Notes under the pieces: model-generated | The model's database searches: none | What the model saw: the letters and a program-made list of their open reading frames with translations, nothing else | What the model was told of the DNA's origin: nothing | Source: Lachnospiraceae bacterium | Lineage (GTDB): Bacteria; Bacillota; Clostridia; Lachnospirales; Lachnospiraceae | NCBI GenBank assembly: GCA_022781925.1 | Contig: JALESO010000031.1 | Span: 1 to 40,860, forward strand | DNA: 40,860 nucleotides | Direction: 5' to 3' | Shown: in pieces, positions 8,831 to 16,471 of the stretch | Numbering within the stretch: the first letter of the stretch is position 1 | Layout of the letters: every line of letters begins with the position of its first letter | Translations under genes and position numbers: made by a program

Positions 8831-8912
8831 CTGCTTCCGGTGTGCAAAAGGAGCAGGAAGCAGCGTGAGCGGATGATAAAGATCTGTTTGATTAAAAATA
8901 TAGAAACAGATC
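8831..8912. other. Two inverted repeats in the gap before the second peptidase gene
   Basis: CTGCTTCC (8831-8838) pairs with GGAAGCAG (8856-8863). GATCTGTTT (8881-8889) pairs with AAACAGATC (8904-8912). Neither is followed by a T run, so they are not typical terminators. They may be RNA processing or stability structures within the operon transcript. Confidence 0.5.
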
Positions 8913-8945
8913 AAAAATATCCACTTGAGTAAAAAGGAGCATAAA

Positions 8946-9377
8946 ATGACGAAATACTGTGTGAGCGAAATTCTGTGCCTGATATTTTTATATCTGTGCA
9001 GCCGGGAAGATTACAGATACAAGACATTGTCCGTGCATAAATTTTTGATATTTGGGTGTCTGGGACTGGTTTATGTGCTGACAGTGGATATCGTGTCTGT
9101 GCAGAGTATGGCGGCAGGGGCAGGAATCGGTGGCGTGATGCTCCTGTTTTCCAGATGTGGTCTGAACTGGCTGGGAGAAGGTGACGGATGGATGTTTGTG
9201 GTGACGGGGCTGCTTCTTGGAATCAGACAAAATCTGGCGATATTGTGTATTGCGCTATTTTTGAGTGGTATCTATTGTCTGGTTGGCATGCTGTTGAAAA
9301 AGTATCAGAAAACAGATTGTGTTGCACTTGCTCCCTTTGTACTGGCGGCAGAGGTTGTGCGACTGTACCTGATCTAG
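8946..9377 (+). CDS. Type IV prepilin peptidase, A24 family, copy 2
   Basis: This 143-residue membrane protein has four to five hydrophobic segments and both A24 aspartates: Asp22 in the SREDYRYKTLS segment and Asp80 in GEGD, the GxGD motif. It is shorter than and clearly different from copy 1 at 1004-1534, so it is not a recent duplicate. ATG 8946 is preceded by AAAAAGGAGC. Lying between two TadE-like genes, it may process the pseudopilins while copy 1 handles Flp1, but nothing in the sequence proves that split. Confidence 0.8.
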   Translation: MTKYCVSEILCLIFLYLCSREDYRYKTLSVHKFLIFGCLGLVYVLTVDIVSVQSMAAGAGIGGVMLLFSRCGLNWLGEGDGWMFVVTGLLLGIRQNLAILCIALFLSGIYCLVGMLLKKYQKTDCVALAPFVLAAEVVRLYLI

Positions 9378-9483
9378 CTTCATCTCAGCCTGAGTTGAGA
9401 CTCTCGCTTCTGTAAGTGGTAAGTAATAACAAATTTTTTCAGTGGGAGTTCAATCAAAATATAATCTTATGAGACAACGAATA

Positions 9484-9789
9484 ATGAAAAAACAAAGAAA
9501 TAAAATGAATAAGTCACAGACCCGAATGATTTGGAAGAACCGGACTTGCCGGGCATCTATTACGGTAGAAGCGGCGCTGCTATATCCGATACTGATCTTA
9601 CTGCTACTGTTCTTGTTACAGAAAACGATTATGTATTATCAGCAGACAGATCAGACAGCACAGACGATCCGGTCTGTGGAAGAACCGGATACGTCGAAAG
9701 AGTTCGGGAAAGGCGTGCTGATGAAACGAGGGATGGAAAGCCTGAAAGAAAAGGCGGGATTACAGGAGGAAAATGTGTATGAAAACTGA
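9484..9789 (+). CDS. Small TadE-like pseudopilin
   Basis: This protein of about 101 residues has a basic leader ending in CRA, then SITVEAALLYP with Glu at mature +5 and a hydrophobic helix rich in Leu, followed by a short polar tail. That is the TadE/TadF pseudopilin plan. The start is uncertain: GTG 9442, ATG 9469, ATG 9484 and ATG 9508 are all in frame, and none has a clear ribosome binding site. The stop overlaps the start of the next gene, so it is part of the same operon. Confidence 0.7.
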   Translation: MKKQRNKMNKSQTRMIWKNRTCRASITVEAALLYPILILLLLFLLQKTIMYYQQTDQTAQTIRSVEEPDTSKEFGKGVLMKRGMESLKEKAGLQEENVYEN

Positions 9790-11044
9790 GTATCTGCGGA
9801 CAGCGAAAAACAGTTATATGATTGTAAAAGATGCAGATTTTGAATTTGAGCCTTATGAATTGCAGATGGTATTGCAGAATCAGCTGAAAAATCTGGTACC
9901 CATGCAGGTGATCGTGGCGGATGGAAAAGTAGAATACTGGTTTGATGTTACCGGCATGAAGACACTGGAGCAGGAACTGTCGGTGACCGATGCAGACCGT
10001 GATATGATAAAACTGCTGCTGGAAAGTATATGCAGTGTAAAAATGGAACTGGAAGAATATCTGCTGGATGACAAAGACATTTCATATACTCCGGCGATGA
10101 TTTTTCGAAATCGTGCCGGGAATCGGATACAATTCTGTTATATCCCGGGATACCATTGTGGAGATTATCCGGGAATCCGTAAATTGTTTGAAAAACTGAT
10201 GCAGCAGTTGAATCATGCAGATCCGGAGGCTGTGCGTATGACATATGGAATATATGAAATCTGTGCGTTGGCTGAGCCGGTTCTGGAAGATTATCGGGAA
10301 ATTCTGTATGGAAGCGGCAGCCAGGCAGATTCTTTTTCATCCGGGATTTCGGACAGAGGTGAGGCTTCTGTCCCTTATGTAGATATGCAGACTGATCATC
10401 CCGATGAGCCAGATTACCGAACTCAAAATAGTATGGGCTGGGATATGGATTTTCGTACCTCAGAGCAGCTGGAGTTGGCTGATACAAGAAAAAACGATGT
10501 GGGAAAATATAAACAGAAAGAAGAAAAGAAGGAATTAAAACCAACGAAGGAAAAACGGGAATCCGGATTGCGATCATCTTTTTTGCGGAAAGGAAAGAGA
10601 AAGAAACAGATACGGCATACTGCTGGCTATTATGAATCGGAAAAAGAAGAGGCAGTATCTGTGGTGGCAGAACCCATGCCGGATTTTCATGCAGGAGAAA
10701 CTGTTTGTTTTTCAGAATCTTCCTTTCAGAGAATCTGGGAACTTGTATATATCGGTGATGGGATAGAAAAAAATCTGCTGATGGAAAAGTTCCCATACAT
10801 AATTGGGAAAAACAGCAGCATTGCGGATGGAATTCTCCTTGCAGAGACGGTAAGCCGTGTGCATGCACGAATTTTACGGGAAAATGATACTCTTTTTCTG
10901 GAAGATCATAATTCAACCAATGGAACCTATCTGAATGGACACCTGATTCCTATGAATACACGGATGGTTTTGCAGGAGGGGGATCATCTGATTTTTGCAA
11001 CGGAGGAATATGTATTGAGAAGCCGAATGATACCAAATAGATAA
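9779..11044 (+). CDS. DUF6382-FHA domain protein of the Tad locus
   Basis: This 421-residue protein ends the Tad operon. The N-terminal region (about 1-180) resembles DUF6382, a domain found in front of FHA in Lachnospiraceae Tad loci. A charged linker (about 235-300, Lys- and Glu-rich) follows. The C-terminal FHA domain (about 335-415) shows SRVHARI and the HNSTNGTYLNG segment, which bind phosphothreonine. It is likely a cytoplasmic adaptor that links the secretion machine to Ser/Thr kinase signalling. Start ATG 9779 sits 9 nt after AGGAGG; ATG 9773 is too close. Its start overlaps the upstream stop. Confidence 0.8.
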   Translation: MKTEYLRTAKNSYMIVKDADFEFEPYELQMVLQNQLKNLVPMQVIVADGKVEYWFDVTGMKTLEQELSVTDADRDMIKLLLESICSVKMELEEYLLDDKDISYTPAMIFRNRAGNRIQFCYIPGYHCGDYPGIRKLFEKLMQQLNHADPEAVRMTYGIYEICALAEPVLEDYREILYGSGSQADSFSSGISDRGEASVPYVDMQTDHPDEPDYRTQNSMGWDMDFRTSEQLELADTRKNDVGKYKQKEEKKELKPTKEKRESGLRSSFLRKGKRKKQIRHTAGYYESEKEEAVSVVAEPMPDFHAGETVCFSESSFQRIWELVYIGDGIEKNLLMEKFPYIIGKNSSIADGILLAETVSRVHARILRENDTLFLEDHNSTNGTYLNGHLIPMNTRMVLQEGDHLIFATEEYVLRSRMIPNR

Positions 11045-11085
11045 ACAAACTAAATCTTTAAGACTGCAATAGTGAAAATCCTGCC

Positions 11086-11114
11086 TTGCAACAAATGTGA
11101 AATTATATTAAAAT
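11086..11114 (+). promoter_or_regulatory. Sigma-A-type promoter for the Rrf2 gene
   Basis: TTGCAA at 11086-11091 and TAAAAT at 11109-11114 are 17 nt apart. They lie about 80 nt before the Rrf2 start, in the gap after the Tad operon. Confidence 0.55.
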
Positions 11115-11193
11115 ACTATATTGTATATAGGAATTGCGGAAAAACAGGGAAAATGTTTTTCATGGTTCATAGATGTTACAAGGAGGAAACAAT

Positions 11194-11637
11194 ATGAAAG
11201 TATCAACAAAAGGAAGATATGCCTTACGTCTGATGGTTGATCTGGGCGTGAATGGCGGAGAAGATAAGTACATTTCACTGAAGGATATTTCTGCGAGACA
11301 GAATATTTCTATTAAATATCTGGAGCAGATTGTAACACCGCTGCATCGTGCGGGACTGGTACGCAGTGTGCGTGGTGCACAGGGTGGATATCGTCTCAGC
11401 AGAAAAGCAGACAAGTACACAGCAGGTGAGATTCTGCGTGCGATCGAAGGCAGCTTTGCGCCGATTGCCTGCCTGGAAACACCGGAAAATGAATGTGAGC
11501 GATACCATGACTGTGCTACGGTAGGATTCTGGGAAGGAATGTACAAGGTAATTTCTGACTATGTGGACAGCGTAACGTTAAAACAGCTGATCGATGAGCA
11601 CATGGCAAGACATTGCCCGGGCTGTCAGGAAAAATAG
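11194..11637 (+). CDS. Rrf2-family transcriptional regulator (IscR/CymR-like)
   Basis: This 147-residue DNA-binding protein has the Rrf2 winged helix at the N-terminus (MKVSTKGRYALRLM start, ISIKYLEQI recognition region, GAQGGYRLSR wing). Cys93, Cys101 and Cys107 lie where IscR-type members bind an Fe-S cluster, although the spacing C-x7-C-x5-C differs from the C-x5-C-x5-C of IscR, and two further Cys lie at the C-terminus (CPGC). It may sense iron-sulfur status, redox or cysteine supply. ATG 11194 follows AAGGAGGA. Such genes often precede iscS/nifU, but here an amidase gene follows 13 nt downstream. Confidence 0.85.
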   Translation: MKVSTKGRYALRLMVDLGVNGGEDKYISLKDISARQNISIKYLEQIVTPLHRAGLVRSVRGAQGGYRLSRKADKYTAGEILRAIEGSFAPIACLETPENECERYHDCATVGFWEGMYKVISDYVDSVTLKQLIDEHMARHCPGCQEK

Positions 11638-11650
11638 GAGAAACGTTGAT

Positions 11651-12730
11651 ATGGCGAGAAGGATTATGCTATTGGCATGTGCGGGCATTCTGGCATTGTT
11701 GATGTCGGCATGTGGAAAATCGCAGGAAGCGGTAAAACATCAGGTATCGGGCAGTAGTATTGCAGCGTCGGAGAGCAGTGTATCAAAGTCACTTTCCGAT
11801 GTACTTTCAGAAGCGGAGCCTGAGGTACCGCAGGATACAGGGGAAATCGCAGGAGCGGTGGAACAGGCACCGGAAGAAACTGACAGCCAGCAGCCGGAAC
11901 AGTCAGTTGTGCAGCCCGAAGATACGCAGCAGCCAGAAACATCTCAGACTTCTGCGCGTGGAACGGTAAGCTATGCGGATTGTCAGGAAATATATCTGGA
12001 CAGCAGCTGGCAGTATGCGGATCATTCGGCAATTCATTCCGGCTGTGCAGTTATGTACAAAGCCTCTGAAAACCGCAATGGTATCGTGGTTGGAGTGAAT
12101 GCCGGTCATGGAACATCAGGCGGCAGCAGTGTCAAAACGTTGTGTCATCCGGATGGCTCTGCAAAGACGACCGGAGGCAGCACGGCAGCAGGAGCTACAA
12201 AAGCAACTGCCGTTTCCGGAGGAATGACATTTTCGGATGGAACATCGGAAAGTAGTGTGACTTTGCGTATGGCACAGATTTTGCGAGACAAATTGCTGGC
12301 AGCCGGTTATGATGTGCTGATGGTACGTGATGGCTCTGATGTGCAGCTGGATAATGTAGCAAGAACTGTCATTTGCAATAATGTGGCAGACTGTCATATT
12401 TCATTACACTGGGATGGGGATGGTCTGAACTATGACAAGGGTAGTTTTTATATTTCCGTACCGGACGGCATCAAAGGAATGGAACCGGTAGCGTCCCACT
12501 GGACACAGCATAATGCACTGGGCGCATCTCTGGTTGACGGCCTACGGGCACAGGGATGTAAGATCAATGGTGGCGGAAGTATGAGTATTGATCTGACACG
12601 GACCTCATATAGCACGATACCATCTGTTGATATGGAACTTGGCAATGCATGTTCCAACCATAGCGATGAAACGTTGAACACACAGGCAGAAGGTCTGTTG
12701 CGTGGCATCAACGCATATTATGGAAGATAA
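11651..12730 (+). CDS. Lipoprotein N-acetylmuramoyl-L-alanine amidase (Amidase_3)
   Basis: This 359-residue enzyme cleaves the bond between MurNAc and L-Ala in peptidoglycan. A lipoprotein signal ends in MSAC (Cys21). A Pro/Glu/Gln/Ser-rich linker (about 30-105) should span the wall. The catalytic domain (about 143-359) has the zinc ligands His153 (AGHG), Glu201 and His254 (SLHWDG) and the catalytic Glu330 (VDMELGN). The domain has an insertion rich in Gly, Ser and Thr after the first His (about 155-195). The start is ATG 11651 with AGGAG upstream. It is co-directional with the Rrf2 gene and ends before a hairpin at 12824. Confidence 0.85.
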   Translation: MARRIMLLACAGILALLMSACGKSQEAVKHQVSGSSIAASESSVSKSLSDVLSEAEPEVPQDTGEIAGAVEQAPEETDSQQPEQSVVQPEDTQQPETSQTSARGTVSYADCQEIYLDSSWQYADHSAIHSGCAVMYKASENRNGIVVGVNAGHGTSGGSSVKTLCHPDGSAKTTGGSTAAGATKATAVSGGMTFSDGTSESSVTLRMAQILRDKLLAAGYDVLMVRDGSDVQLDNVARTVICNNVADCHISLHWDGDGLNYDKGSFYISVPDGIKGMEPVASHWTQHNALGASLVDGLRAQGCKINGGGSMSIDLTRTSYSTIPSVDMELGNACSNHSDETLNTQAEGLLRGINAYYGR

Positions 12731-12823
12731 AAAGACCAGAAAGCAGGAAAAGTATAACAAGAAGAAAACGGTGGAAATTGATTTCGCAAGTGAATAAAAA
12801 GAAGAAAATTGAAAAAAGTTAAA

Positions 12824-12850
12824 AAAAGGTGTTGACAAACAACACCTTTT
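12824..12850 (+). terminator. Terminator-like hairpin overlapping the tRNA promoter
   Basis: AAAAGGTGTTG pairs perfectly with CAACACCTTTT around an ACAAA loop. It can end the amidase transcript, and its right half contains the -35 box of the next promoter. Confidence 0.6.
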
Positions 12851-12860
12851 CCTGTAATAT
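12832..12860 (+). promoter_or_regulatory. Strong sigma-A promoter for tRNA-Pro
   Basis: A consensus TTGACA (12832-12837), a 17-nt spacer and TAATAT (12855-12860) lie 43 nt before the mature tRNA 5' end. Confidence 0.8.
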
Positions 12861-12903
12861 ATGTCAAGTAGCGCGGCGGTGCTACAAAAGAAAAATAAAA
12901 AAA

Positions 12904-12977
12904 CGATGCGTGGCTCAGTTTGGTAGAGCGCTGCGTTCGGGACGCAGAGGTCGCAGGTTCAAATCCTGTCGCATCGA
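12904..12977 (+). tRNA. tRNA-Pro (anticodon CGG)
   Basis: The acceptor arms CGATGCG and CGCATCG pair fully, with A as discriminator base. The D arm (GCTC/GAGC), anticodon arm (CTGCG/CGCAG with loop TTCGGGA, anticodon CGG) and T arm (GCAGG, loop TTCAAAT, CCTGT) are all intact. The 3' CCA is not encoded and must be added. A consensus promoter and a downstream terminator frame it as a single transcript. Confidence 0.93.
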
Positions 12978-12992
12978 CTCTTGGCAGGGGCG

Positions 12993-13032
12993 CCGGAATG
13001 TTTGAAGAGATTCAGATATTCCGGTCTTTTTT
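12993..13032 (+). terminator. Intrinsic terminator of tRNA-Pro
   Basis: CCGGAAT (12993-12999) pairs with ATTCCGG (13018-13024), followed by TCTTTTTT. Confidence 0.8.
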
Positions 13033-13049
13033 GTTGGAAAGTAGAAAAA

Positions 13050-13150
13050 CTGCGTTCGGGACGCAGAGGGTCCACGAGGTCCGGTGGACCTCGGATTTGG
13101 ACCGACCGAAGCGGAAGCGGAGACCGCAGGTTCAAATCCTGTCGCATCGA
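13050..13150 (+). pseudogene. Broken tRNA-Pro copy with 55-nt insertion
   Basis: The anticodon arm of the intact tRNA (12931-12950) recurs exactly at 13050-13069. The T arm, 3' acceptor strand and following spacer (12952-12993) recur exactly at 13125-13166. Between them, where the tRNA has a single nucleotide, lie 55 nt (13070-13124) that contain a strong hairpin, CGAGGTCC with GGACCTCG around GGT. The 5' acceptor strand and D arm are absent, so it cannot fold as a tRNA. A matching terminator follows. It looks like a degraded tandem duplicate. Confidence 0.85.
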
Positions 13151-13165
13151 CTCTTGGCAGGGGCG

Positions 13166-13203
13166 CTGAGGTGTTTGAGAGATCGAACATCTCAGTTTTT
13201 TTG
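13166..13203 (+). terminator. Intrinsic terminator after the tRNA-Pro remnant
   Basis: CTGAGGTGTT (13166-13175) pairs with AACATCTCAG (13186-13195) with one G-T pair, followed by a run of T. Confidence 0.75.
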
Positions 13204-13215
13204 TGCAAAAAAATC

Positions 13216-13244
13216 TTGCATGGTACACTTTAGCAAAGTAAAAT
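13216..13244 (+). promoter_or_regulatory. Putative promoter of the AraC-type regulator gene
   Basis: TTGCAT (13216-13221) and TAAAAT (13239-13244) are separated by 17 nt and lie 35 nt before the start codon. Confidence 0.6.
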
Positions 13245-13279
13245 AATAGAAGTGAGACATTGGGATGGAGGATATAGCC

Positions 13280-14887
13280 ATGCAAAAGAACAAACCGGTA
13301 TTACTTATTATGGGCACAGAAGACGAAGTGAAACGTACCTTTGGTGTAAATCAGGAAGAACTGTTGCATGATATGATATTTGGCAATGATGCCGGATTAA
13401 AACAGTGTAAAGTCTGTATTGCCGGTAATCCAACAATGGTTGCTGAAGTGATAGAACGATATACGGTTCTTCTGACAGTTGCATTTGTCGAAGTAAACAC
13501 ATGGAAATCAATGTTTCTATATGAATTTCAGCGGGAATATCCTCAAATTGCAATTATGGGCATGTTTGATACGATAACAGAATCAGAAATGCAGTATGCA
13601 AAAGCCTTATTTATGGAATCAGTATCTGAGCAGAAAGCATTCAGCTTTTATACATTTTCATTTTCCGTTTGCCGGGAAATGAAAAAAAGGCTGGCACATG
13701 AAGATGCAATGAACATTTTCCAACATAAACTTGTTCTTGGAGAACCGACATTTTTACAGCATACATTCTGGCGAAATGTGATTTTGGATGAACGCTGGTT
13801 TGATGATCAGGAAATGTTTGCAAAGGGAAGGGAGCTTGGAATACAGCTGGATGTGGCGGATACCTATGTACTTGTTTTGTGCAGGAGAATCCGTTCACAG
13901 CAGATGATGGAACAGACAATTTTGGAAAGCTTCGAAGAAAGTAAACCGCTGTTTGAATATAAAGAGCCTTACGAAATTGTTGCAGTGGAAGCATCTGCAG
14001 TATGTTTGATCATTCCTGTTACAGAGAAAAACTACCGTCAGTTGTGCAATTCGGTGTCTGTTTTCGTGCGAGATGCGGCAGCACAGGGGACTGGCTGGTG
14101 TACCTATACAAGCACAGTGACACTACTTCCCATTTTACGACAGAAATATCTGGAATTGCGTGAAATGGAACGCAGAAATGTATCACCGAAGAGCAGAAAT
14201 TTTCTTCTGGAAGAAATGCCGCTTTATAACCGTGTCAATGTAATAGAAGGAAGCGAATGGATTCAGCATTTTGCAGAAGGAAAGATCACATTGATACGGG
14301 AAGAACTTTCTGCATTTGTAAGTATGCTGGTCGAAAATGGAGAACTTAATATTGAGAGTATGTACGGAATCGTACATCGCCTGAGCATGGCATTTTATGC
14401 ATCTATGGAGATGCGGAAACAGCCGGTAAATGAGATGCTTACAACCAGTGAATATCTGGAAAAATTTAATCAGGCAAGCCGTTCGGTAGAAAATCTGTAT
14501 GTATTTCTGGATTATCTGGAAAATTATAATCAGTCTGTCATTAAAAATTTGCAGGAAGATCATTTTTTATCCATACAGATTCGTCAGTATATTAAGGATC
14601 ATATAGAGGAAGACCTGACGAGAGAAGAAATTGCGAACAGCTTCTTTATGAGTAAAGACTATATTTCACATATTTTCAAGAAAGAGACAGGAGAATCTCT
14701 GATCAGTGCAATCAATGAGGAAAAGATCAGAAAAGCGAAAGAGATGTTGATTACGTCAGCGGCATCTGTCAGCGAGATCGCCACAAATCTTGGCATTACG
14801 AATTTTTCTTACTTTACCAGAATATTTAAAAAGGAGACAGGAGTGTCACCACAGGAATTTCGAAAGAATGCCTGGAATCGTACATAA
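13280..14887 (+). CDS. AraC-family regulator with divergent N-terminal sensor region
   Basis: This 535-residue protein has a C-terminal AraC-type double helix-turn-helix (about 435-530), with MSKDYISHIFKKETG and ITNFSYFTRIFKKETG as the two recognition helices. The N-terminal 120 residues alternate strands and helices like a response-regulator receiver, but no phosphorylatable Asp is obvious. The middle is a long helical region of unknown kind. This YesN-like build is common in gut Clostridia for sugar-uptake control. ATG 13280 follows GGAGG; ATG 13265 lacks a site. It probably controls the permease and TRAP operons downstream, which share an upstream motif. The ligand cannot be read from the sequence. 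Confidence 0.85.
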   Translation: MQKNKPVLLIMGTEDEVKRTFGVNQEELLHDMIFGNDAGLKQCKVCIAGNPTMVAEVIERYTVLLTVAFVEVNTWKSMFLYEFQREYPQIAIMGMFDTITESEMQYAKALFMESVSEQKAFSFYTFSFSVCREMKKRLAHEDAMNIFQHKLVLGEPTFLQHTFWRNVILDERWFDDQEMFAKGRELGIQLDVADTYVLVLCRRIRSQQMMEQTILESFEESKPLFEYKEPYEIVAVEASAVCLIIPVTEKNYRQLCNSVSVFVRDAAAQGTGWCTYTSTVTLLPILRQKYLELREMERRNVSPKSRNFLLEEMPLYNRVNVIEGSEWIQHFAEGKITLIREELSAFVSMLVENGELNIESMYGIVHRLSMAFYASMEMRKQPVNEMLTTSEYLEKFNQASRSVENLYVFLDYLENYNQSVIKNLQEDHFLSIQIRQYIKDHIEEDLTREEIANSFFMSKDYISHIFKKETGESLISAINEEKIRKAKEMLITSAASVSEIATNLGITNFSYFTRIFKKETGVSPQEFRKNAWNRT

Positions 14888-14891
14888 TCTG

Positions 14892-14926
14892 CAGGAGGCA
14901 TGGCATCATGTCTCCTGTATTTTTTT
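14892..14926 (+). terminator. Intrinsic terminator after the AraC-type gene
   Basis: CAGGAG and CATG pair with CATG and CTCCTG around a short loop, followed by TATTTTTTT. Confidence 0.75.
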
Positions 14927-14950
14927 AAAAGTACAAATTATAAACTGTAA

Positions 14951-14984
14951 AGTGCAAGTGCAATCGGGAAGAAAAAAATACAAT
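14951..14984 (+). promoter_or_regulatory. Putative regulator binding site before the GntP-like gene
   Basis: The segment has AGTGCAA (14951-14957), CGGGAAGAA (14965-14973) and a -10-like TACAAT (14979-14984). The same elements occur at 18132-18165 before the TRAP genes. No good -35 box is present, as expected for an activated promoter. Confidence 0.5.
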
Positions 14985-15057
14985 GTATTTGTACATAAAA
15001 ATCAAATCCGAAACAAGTATTTTCAGATGAGAATACGAAGGAGAAGGGAGAAGAACA

Positions 15058-16410
15058 ATGTCAGGATTAGATGTAGTAGCATTGGTTGGTGTGCTGGTTT
15101 CTTTTGCAGTCATGTTCATTTTGGTATTTAAGGGCATGCATGTTGTGTGGGCAACAGTGATCTGCACGATCATCCTGGTCATTACAAACAGACTGAATCT
15201 GCTGGATTCGATCAATACGCTGTTTGTATCGTGGGGAGATTCAATTCCTCAGTTTGCACCGGTTATTTTATTTGGTGCAGTATTTTCAAAGGTAATGGAT
15301 TATACAGGTGCGGCGAGATCCTTTGCCACGACGCTGTATAAGTACGCTGTACCAAAATCGGCAGAGGGCAATCGCAGGAGAGCCTGGACAATCGTAATTA
15401 CCATTATTCTGGAAGTAGTGTTGGTATATGCAGGTATCGATCAGTTCGCAATTTTGTTTATTATGATGCCGATTCTTGCAACCGTATGTGAAGAGGTAAA
15501 TATTCGGAGAAGATATCTGCCGGCATTAATTCTTGCGGCAGCAGGTATTGCCTGTGCGATGCCGGGATGCGCAAATGTATCCAATACCATTCCGATGGGA
15601 CTGACAGGATCCACCAGCATGGGCGGTATGGTTCCAGGATTTATAGGAGCAGCAGTTGTTGCGGCAGGTGTCTGCTTATACCTGGTAAAATCTGTGAACA
15701 AAGCAGTAGCGACTGGTGAAAATTTTGAATGGGGCGAAGTATTAAAACCATCCGCTGTGGATGGAAATGTACCACCGTTCATTCTCAGTATCATTCCGAT
15801 TCTGGTAGTTGTTATCGCGTTCAATGCGTTTGGACTGGCTGCACAGTATGCGCTTGCACTTGCAGCAATTGTCGGATGTATCATTTTATACAAATGGATT
15901 CCGATTCCGGAACAGCAGGAAAGCAATGTGAAAGGACATTTTCATGGTATTTACAAGATGATGCTGGATGGTCTGATGTCAATCGCACCGATCATTCTGA
16001 TTTTCCTTTCCATGGGATTTGCATCTGTAATCAGTGAGACAAGAGGATATGAGATTTTGCTTGATCTGGTTATGAAAGTAAACTTAAATCCGACAATTAC
16101 ATTTGCAATTATTATGTGTCTGCTGGTTGGTATTATGATCAATCCGGTAGGTGCAATGATGGTAGCAATCCCGTTTGCCATGAGTGCGTTCCCGGATCTG
16201 TCACCGTTTGCATTACACAGAATCGCATCTTTCTCATACATCGTTCTGGATTCGATGCCGTTTGCAGCAGGAATTATCGTGGCAATGAATATGGCAGGAT
16301 TGAAACAGAAAGAAGCGTACAAGCATCTGTTTTTTACGACGGTTGTATGGGCTGCAGTCGGATTTGCCGTAGTAGTATTACTGTTTACTTTAAATCCGGG
16401 CTGGCATTAA
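15058..16410 (+). CDS. GntP-like carboxylate (gluconate-type) permease
   Basis: This 450-residue protein has about 12-14 hydrophobic segments and no signal peptide. Conserved-looking polar breaks in the middle (MPGCANVSNTIPMG and NPVGAMMVAIPFA) fit the GntP/CitMHS-type ion-coupled transporters of sugar acids and hydroxy-acids. It probably imports an organic anion by proton or sodium symport. AAGGAGAAGGGAG lies just upstream of ATG 15058. It is followed by the flavoprotein gene 61 nt later, so the two likely form an operon. The exact substrate cannot be deduced, and the family name is by pattern. Confidence 0.7.
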   Translation: MSGLDVVALVGVLVSFAVMFILVFKGMHVVWATVICTIILVITNRLNLLDSINTLFVSWGDSIPQFAPVILFGAVFSKVMDYTGAARSFATTLYKYAVPKSAEGNRRRAWTIVITIILEVVLVYAGIDQFAILFIMMPILATVCEEVNIRRRYLPALILAAAGIACAMPGCANVSNTIPMGLTGSTSMGGMVPGFIGAAVVAAGVCLYLVKSVNKAVATGENFEWGEVLKPSAVDGNVPPFILSIIPILVVVIAFNAFGLAAQYALALAAIVGCIILYKWIPIPEQQESNVKGHFHGIYKMMLDGLMSIAPIILIFLSMGFASVISETRGYEILLDLVMKVNLNPTITFAIIMCLLVGIMINPVGAMMVAIPFAMSAFPDLSPFALHRIASFSYIVLDSMPFAAGIIVAMNMAGLKQKEAYKHLFFTTVVWAAVGFAVVVLLFTLNPGWH

Positions 16411-16471
16411 AAATGGTTAGAAAGAAAGTTTGTGAGTATCGTCCGGGAGTGACGGTAGAATGGAGTGTAAA

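Noticed and set aside
9948-10916. 322-codon open frame on the minus strand
   Set aside because: Antisense to the DUF6382-FHA gene; no family pattern or ribosome binding site.
12904-13203. Attachment-site duplication flanking an integrated element
   Set aside because: The repeats are only about 170 nt apart and no integrase or mobile gene lies between them.
12915-13285. Several overlapping reading frames of 60-108 codons on both strands
   Set aside because: They are translations of the tRNA-Pro gene and its duplicated remnant; no ribosome binding sites or protein families support them.
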